This document shows positions 59,836-64,000 of a stretch of 64,000 nt of DNA, piece after piece. The stretch comes from Rubrivivax sp. (GTDB taxonomy: Bacteria > Pseudomonadota > Gammaproteobacteria > Burkholderiales > Burkholderiaceae_C). Each line of letters starts with the position of its first letter. Positions within the stretch are counted from its first letter, which is position 1. Position numbers and translations under genes: made by a program. The stretch is taken from positions 62,001 through 126,000 of the forward strand of contig JAIXSE010000021.1 in NCBI GenBank assembly GCA_027484825.1, written 5' to 3'. The notes below the pieces were generated by a model. It ran no database searches and was not told where the DNA came from. It was given only the letters and a program-made list of their open reading frames with translations.

Positions 59836-60632
59836 TCAGGCGCTGATGTGTCTGTCTGCCCGTAGCTCAACTGGATAGAGCAGCTGCCTTCTAAGCAGCA
59901 GGTCGGGGGTTCGAGTCCCTCCGGGCAGGCCAGAATTTTTTCTTGTAATCAATGGCTTAGAGGAATTCTCGGATTCCTGGGGAAGCGCCAGGGGAGAATT
60001 CGCTATCGCCCCTTCCAATTTGCCCATCTCCACCGCGTTCTGGCCGCCGTCGATCCACTTCGCATAGGTCGTCAGGAACATCTGAATGGTGTGGCCCATC
60101 TGCTTGGCGGCGAATGCCGGCGTCACGCCTGACATCAGCATGATCGTGGCATAGGTGTGCCGGGTTTCGTAGGGGCTCCGGTACCGGATGCCCAGACGGC
60201 GAAGTGCTGGACGCCAGTACATCTCCCTCGGCGGCTCGTCGTCGGTGAATCGCTCGCCGGTGCGAGGATCCAGAAAGATGAAGCCGTCTTTCGAGCTCAT
60301 CAGGCTGTGGGCCTTCATCGCCTGCAGCGCCTGACGCGATCTGCTGTTCAGAGACACCGTCCGGGCGGTACTGGTCTTGGTCCTGTCCTCGTGCTCCCCC
60401 AACACAATCACCTCGCTCACGACGAAGTGGTCAAGGCGCCAATCCACGGAGCCCCAGCGAAGCGCCAGGCTCTCGCTCGTGCGATAGCCGGTGAAGAACT
60501 TGAACTCGAAATAGAGCGCGATCTGGGGCGCGTAATGCTTGCGCAGGTCCTTGGAGGATCAGCTCCACCTCTTCCAGGCTGAATGGGTCTGGGAGCGGGT
60601 GATGGTGCTTTGACGGCTTGGTTACCGCCACC
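59836..60632 (-). pseudogene. Tyrosine integrase remnant, frameshifted and 5'-truncated
   Basis: The C-terminal ~200 residues (GYRTSESLALRWGSVDWRLDHFVVSEVI.., YRSPYETRHTYATIMLMSGVTPAFAAKQMGHTIQMFLTTYAKWIDG) keep the catalytic Arg, R-H and Tyr of phage integrases. One extra base near 60549-60553 breaks the frame; upstream, the other frame continues with HHPLPDPFSLEEVELIL. The N-terminal DNA-binding part is missing and is replaced by exonuclease sequence. The 3' end reads through the tRNA-Arg, as in site-specific insertions. Confidence 0.85.
59856..59932 (+). tRNA. tRNA-Arg (anticodon TCT)
   Basis: 77 bases that fold as a full cloverleaf: acceptor CTGCCCG with CGGGCAG, D-arm GCTC..GAGC, anticodon stem GCTGC/GCAGC with loop CTTCTAA, T-arm with TTCGAGT, then G and an encoded CCA. 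An integrase remnant on the opposite strand reads into its 3' end, so it was the attachment site of an element. Confidence 0.96.
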
Positions 60633-61172
60633 GACATCCGGCATTGCACGGTGGGCATCGTGGTGCACCCGGCCGGTGAAGTGCGCCAGCGCCTCCGACA
60701 GATTGGGCTGCTTGATGCTCCTCCCGCGTTCGCTCACGGCGCCTTCGAGCTGCTTGGAGCGGTTGGCGGTGCAGTAGGCGGGTGCAGCTTTCCAGTCGTC
60801 GGCCAGCGCGTCGTCGTGGAGCAGCCGCTTGATGGCAATGCGGCCAATCCGGCAGTCGAACGACTCGACGTGGGGCACTCGTTCATTGGAGGCCGACCAC
60901 AGGGCCAGCAGCGCCGCGAGTGCGACATACTCCGGCACGCCGACCTGCAGGGCGTGCTCGGTCATGATCCCGTGCAGTGCGGACACGTCCTCCGGGATGG
61001 CCCAGCCATCCGGCCGGATCGTCAGATCCAGCATGGCCATCGTGGTGCGCGTGTCCACGTCCAGCAACTTGGCGGCGAGTTGCACGATGTGGGGCTGGCC
61101 AGGGTCGCCGCTGGGCGGGCTGTAGAGGGGGAAACCGGTGGTCTCGAAGTCGTAGAAGAGTTTGAGGTTCAT
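60633..61172 (-). pseudogene. DEDD 3'-5' exonuclease, 3'-truncated
   Basis: About 180 recognisable residues: Exo I FYDFETTGFPLYSPPSGDPGQPHIVQLAAKLLD, a middle ESFDCRI (Exo II region), and Exo III HHDAHRAMPDV. After V180 the similarity stops and, in another frame, integrase sequence begins. The open frame itself runs on to 60417 through unrelated residues. It is a phage-type exonuclease cut by a deletion. Confidence 0.8.
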
Positions 61173-61208
61173 GGTGGGTGCACTCGGTGGGTTCTGTAGG
61201 AAGGTCGA

Positions 61209-62099
61209 TCAGATGTGGCAGTCGACCACCGTGAGCAGCGTGTCCTCCGGCAGTGCATCGAGCATCGTGTTCACTTTGAGATTCCAGTCTTCCTGGCTCG
61301 CCCGGTCGGTGGACATGCCAAACCAGCCATCGCCTTTAGCGGCCCACCGTCCGTCGGCCACGATCGCGTAGAGCACCGTTGCGCTGTCGCGTGCGCACTG
61401 GACGAAGTCGCCGCGAGAGGCTGCATACCGGTCCAGATCGTGGAAAGGATGATCGAACACCTTTCGCATGGCCCGCACCGCAGGCTGCTCGTCATATGCA
61501 GCGCGAGCGGCGTCGATGTCGCCTCCGTGGATGACGTCGCGCATGTGCACCCAGCAGACCCAGTCTGCCCCTTGCCGAGCTGCAAATGCTTTGTCCCACT
61601 CCGCAGCCGCCACCACGCCAGCGTCGTCTCTCATGCCTGCGAAATCCACCGCGCCAACGGTTGCAATGTCGGCGCGCCCAGCACCGTCGCTAGCGCAGAA
61701 GCCCATAAATCCACGCTCCCCCAGCGTCCCTTGTGCCCCCGGCTTGAGCTTCAGGCCCCCCACCATCCACCAATCCCAGGTGTTGCGCGGGTTGGTGCGA
61801 TCCACCGCTTTCACCAACTCGCCGTCTCGAACGATTGCGTACCCGTACTTGTGCTCGCATTCGTCGCCGATCTTGTTGACCTCTGATTCGTTGGCGACGA
61901 CTTTGTCTGCCAGGCCGTGACGGTTGAGCGCTTCGTTCAAGGGCAGAGGGGTCTCGCCAGTCATGAGGGCCAGAACTTGATCCGTGATGTCCACGTCTTG
62001 AACGAATTGATCGTTTCTACCGGTGCTTTCAAACTCGTGATAGGGCGCCAACTGCTTTTCGATGTCGTTGCCGATGACGAGGACTCCAAAGTGACTCAT
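61209..62099 (-). CDS. Phage protein of unknown function, 296 aa
   Basis: MSHFGVLVIGNDIEKQLAPYHEFESTGRNDQFVQDVDITDQV at the N-terminus is typical of a widespread phage family of unknown function. The middle reads VDRTNPRNTWDWWMVGGLKLKPG, and the end FDHPFHDLDRYAASRGDFVQCARDSATVLYAIVADGRWAAKGDGWFGMSTD. The full length seems intact, unlike its neighbours. No enzymatic motif is recognised. Confidence 0.7.
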   Translation of the reverse strand: MSHFGVLVIGNDIEKQLAPYHEFESTGRNDQFVQDVDITDQVLALMTGETPLPLNEALNRHGLADKVVANESEVNKIGDECEHKYGYAIVRDGELVKAVDRTNPRNTWDWWMVGGLKLKPGAQGTLGERGFMGFCASDGAGRADIATVGAVDFAGMRDDAGVVAAAEWDKAFAARQGADWVCWVHMRDVIHGGDIDAARAAYDEQPAVRAMRKVFDHPFHDLDRYAASRGDFVQCARDSATVLYAIVADGRWAAKGDGWFGMSTDRASQEDWNLKVNTMLDALPEDTLLTVVDCHI

Positions 62100-62198
62100 G
62101 TGGTTCTCCAGTGATCGTTGATTGAGAGGGAAAGTTCGTGAATTTGTTGGGGTGGACCGAGTCTTTGCCGTTGCCGGATGCGACAGGCCCAGCGTTGA

Positions 62199-62834
62199 TC
62201 AGGCAGCCTCGGCCAGCGCTTCCACCACGCCGCACCGGATCCAGTGGGCGCTGATGAGTGGGTCGAGGTCGGCGGGTGCTTCGCGCAGCGTCGCGAAGAT
62301 CAGGCAGGTCTGCAGCTCGCCGGCGTCGGCCAGGATCGTCAGCCAGGCCAGCGCGTCGGATCGGCCCTTGGCGTCGAGCACGTCGTAGCGGTCCAGCAGC
62401 AGGAATTGCAAGCCAGAGAGATGGCTGATGGCCTCGGCGAGCATGGCGTCCGCGCGCCAGCGCTCGGACTCGCTGAGCAACTGATAGGGGCGGCCGTCGG
62501 CGGTGCGAATCGCCATGTCCTGACCCACAATCAGGCGCATCCATTCCGTGTCCACCGCCGACTGGGCCAGGCGCGCATTGAAGGGACCCATCGCCTCGCT
62601 CAACAGCTCGCCTGGGATTCCATCGGGAGCCAGCGCCTTCGCACAGGCATCCCAGGCCACGACGTCCGCATGGTGCTCTGCGGCCTCGCGGGTTTTCTTC
62701 TCGGCGGTATCGGCGGTATCGGCGGTCATCGCGATGGCCACGCTCACCGGCGTTCCCAAGAGCGAGTTTGTGCGATGCCTGCTGGAGCGAGCGCTGTTTG
62801 GCGAGTTCAACGTCATGCGCCGCAGTGTCGCCAT
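62199..62834 (-). pseudogene. Phage SMC/RecF-like ATPase, C-terminal remnant
   Basis: The recognisable part starts near 62729 (TADTADTAEKKTREAAEHHADVVAWDACAKALAPDGIPGELLSEAMGPFNARL). It includes an ABC-signature-like LLSESERWRADAMLAEAI and Walker B FLLLDRYDVLDAKGR. The N-terminal half with Walker A is missing. At its 5' end a 9-base tandem repeat and a convergent fragment mark a probable deletion junction. It resembles the ATP-binding proteins found near exonucleases in related phages. Confidence 0.7.
62701..62727. repeat. 9-base tandem repeat at a deletion junction
   Basis: Three tandem copies of TCGGCGGTA (last one altered) at the break between the ATPase remnant and the plus-strand RHH-like fragment. 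Such repeats can mediate slippage or recombination. Confidence 0.7.
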
Positions 62835-62892
62835 CCGTGGGCGGGCGCGGCAATGGGAGCAAAGCCCGGCGGGTGATCGGGGGGGAGTGTGA
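62734..62892 (+). pseudogene. RHH-like protein fragment, 52 codons
   Basis: MATLTGVPKSEFVRCLLERALFGEFNVMRRS looks like the second half of a phage ribbon-helix-helix or Arc-like protein (x-V-P-K-x-E-F-V-R-x-L-L-E). The expected N-terminal strand is absent. Its stop overlaps the start of the HNH gene (TGATG), which supports it as a former real gene. Confidence 0.45.
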
Positions 62893-63407
62893 TGGCACGC
62901 CCGGGCATTCGCACCATTGACGACCTGCGGCAGCGATCACTGGTTGATCGGGTGACCGGCTGCTGGCGCTATCTGACGCCAACCGGAAATCCGATTCTGT
63001 GCCTGTAGTACGGACCGGTGGGGGAGCACCTGTCGATCGGCCAGGTCATCGCGCACCTGGTCACCGGCGCGCTACCTGAACCCGGCCAGGTCTGGCACCG
63101 CACCTGCAGGACTGCGGGCTGCGTCAATCCGGCCCACCGCTGCTGCGGTAATCGCAGCAGCCAGATGCTCAGCGCGGGCCTCGTGCGAAGTCCCCTCACG
63201 CGCGCCCGGATCGCCAAGGCCAAGCGTGAGCGGTCCAAGCTGACCCAGGAGGGTGTGCGGGCGGTAAGGGTGGAGCAGGGCACACTCGCCCAGATCGCCG
63301 GGCGGCATGGGATCTCGCTCGCCTCAGCGTCGAAGATCCGCCGCGGTGAGCAGCGGCCAGAGCTCGCGGCGCCCGCCAGCAGCGTGTTTAGCGGGAGGCC
63401 TCAATGA
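62892..63407 (+). pseudogene. HNH-type phage protein with in-frame amber codon
   Basis: DRVTGCWRYLTPTGNPILCL, then TAG at 63006-63008, then in the same frame YGPVGEHLSIGQVIAHLVTGALPEPGQVWHRTCRTAGCVNPAHRCCGNRSSQM: the HNH_3-type layout (C-W-x-Y at the start, W-H-x-x-C..C-V-N-P-x-H). The C-terminal half has a helix-turn-helix-like RVEQGTLAQIAGRHGISLASASKIRRG. Either a decayed gene or one needing a suppressor; a GTG at 63018 could give a short C-terminal product. Confidence 0.65.
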
Positions 63408-63736
63408 ACGGCGTGGACTGGCTGGCCCAGCGAATCATGGCCACGGCCAACGCCGACATGGCCACGAGTTCAGAGGAAGCGCTGCGGTTCAATCCTCGCC
63501 CGCCGGGCGTCATTCGGGACGGCAGTGCAACGCAGGCCGTGCTGTTGCACCTGCAGAGGTACCCGGGCCGCTATTTCCACCGTGCCCAGATCGTCACCGC
63601 CACCGCGCGCACCGAGCGGGCCGTGGACTGGGCGCTGATTTTTCTGCGGGCGCAGCGGCGCATCCAGGTGGTGGAGGACATCCAGCGCAATCCCAGGTAC
63701 TTCCGGTATGGCATCGCAAAGGACGGCGAAGCATGA
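63404..63736 (+). CDS. Small winged-helix-like phage protein, 110 aa
   Basis: ATG overlaps the previous stop (ATGA). The C-terminal two-thirds (ATQAVLLHLQRYPGRYFHRAQIVTATARTERAVDWALIFLRAQRRIQVVEDIQRNPRYFRYGIAK) look like a winged helix. Function unknown. It seems intact but ends exactly where an IS fragment begins, so its 3' end could have been altered. Confidence 0.55.
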   Translation: MNGVDWLAQRIMATANADMATSSEEALRFNPRPPGVIRDGSATQAVLLHLQRYPGRYFHRAQIVTATARTERAVDWALIFLRAQRRIQVVEDIQRNPRYFRYGIAKDGEA

Positions 63737-63879
63737 AAACACGATGTGGGCAGCACCGCACCATCAACGCCGGGCTCGCCTTCTACAACCATTCGAGGCT
63801 ACATTCGGCGTTGGGCTATCTCAGCCCGATGCAGTTCGAGCAGCGCTGGCTGGGGGCGCAGTGCAAACCTGCCGCCTGA
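63733..63879 (+). pseudogene. IS3-family transposase C-terminal fragment
   Basis: The last ~38 residues (INAGLAFYNHSRLHSALGYLSPMQFEQRWL) are the conserved end of IS3-type OrfB (Y-N-x-x-R-x-H-x-x-L-G-Y-x-x-P). The DDE catalytic region is absent and no complete insertion sequence or clear terminal repeat is visible. Confidence 0.75.
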
Positions 63880-63889
63880 TGATCGGTTT

Positions 63890-64000
63890 ATGCACTCCGA
63901 TTTCCAGGGGCAACCTCACCATCAATCGGCTGATCTCCGCAGCCTGGCCGGGCGGCGGCAACTGCACGTTGTCAAAGAGCTGCGCGCCATGGGTCTGGAA
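63890..64000 (+). CDS. Possible partial gene at the window edge
   Basis: 37 open codons from an ATG (MHSDFQGQPHHQSADLRSLAGRRQLHVVKELRAMGLE) run off the window. Composition is coding-like but no family or ribosome site is recognised, so this may be chance. Confidence 0.25.
   Translation, partial: MHSDFQGQPHHQSADLRSLAGRRQLHVVKELRAMGLE

Larger units (their letters stand above)
59856..63879. mobile_element. Decayed integrative element at tRNA-Arg
   Basis: The region right of the tRNA holds fragments of phage-type genes on both strands: a frameshifted integrase, a truncated exonuclease, an intact-looking phage protein, a truncated ATPase, an RHH-like fragment, an HNH gene with an amber codon, a small wHTH-like gene and an IS3 transposase tail. 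Several junctions look like deletion scars. A second tRNA end was not found before the window's edge, so the far boundary is unknown. Confidence 0.75.

Noticed and set aside
59836-63879. Functional second prophage
   Set aside because: Integrase, exonuclease and ATPase are all broken and no structural genes are present in the window.
1-64000. CRISPR array, rRNA genes or a riboswitch
   Set aside because: No spaced direct-repeat array, no rRNA-like sequence and no recognisable riboswitch core was seen on either strand.

Overview
The window is high-GC DNA whose chromosomal genes look like those of a betaproteobacterium of the order Burkholderiales, probably near Roseateles, Mitsuaria or Rubrivivax. 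The support is the gene content: an IF-1 paralogue beside a cold-shock gene, a PhoX-type phosphatase, a DUF969/DUF979 5-oxoproline locus and a uronate TRAP operon. The genus is inference.

Positions 1 to about 20677 are the right-hand part of an integrated siphophage-like prophage. All its genes but the last are on the plus strand. They run from a P22-type coat protein (5' end outside the window) through an unusual deacetylase-like structural protein, neck proteins, tail tube, a frameshifted tail-assembly chaperone pair, tape measure, tail-tip proteins, a micro-lipoprotein, a holin / SAR endolysin / spanin lysis cassette with a nucleotide-hydrolase-like gene, and an HTH-metallophosphatase. One minus-strand gene at the edge has a LexA-type box at its start codon. 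The prophage ends at a tRNA-Pro(TGG) 3' fragment, read as attR. The integrase and intact tRNA should lie left of the window.

Positions 20678-59855 are host chromosome. They hold two divergent chemoreceptors, an MqsA-like/DUF4258 toxin-antitoxin pair with a palindromic operator, two acyltransferases, a TonB-dependent receptor, an APC permease, PhoX, a cold-shock protein and IF-1, a DUF481 outer-membrane protein, and a glycine-betaine ABC system with fused permease and binding protein. Next is a GntR-controlled 5-oxoproline operon: two-part transporter, PxpA, fused PxpB-PxpC and a biotin carboxylase-BCCP protein. After it come a FecI/FecR/TonB-receptor/di-heme peroxidase unit behind a Fur-like box, a uronate dehydrogenase plus TRAP transporter operon, and an OPT transporter.

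From the tRNA-Arg(TCT) at 59856 to the end lies a decayed second element: a frameshifted tyrosine integrase fused by deletion to a truncated exonuclease, a truncated ATPase, an HNH gene with an amber codon, and an IS3-type transposase tail.

The most interesting points are the 5-oxoproline locus read as a split urea-carboxylase-like biotin enzyme, the FecIR-receptor-MauG unit, the phage CE4-like protein in the head module, the lambda-like slippery site, and the SOS box on the last prophage gene. All calls come from reading the sequence; no database search was run.
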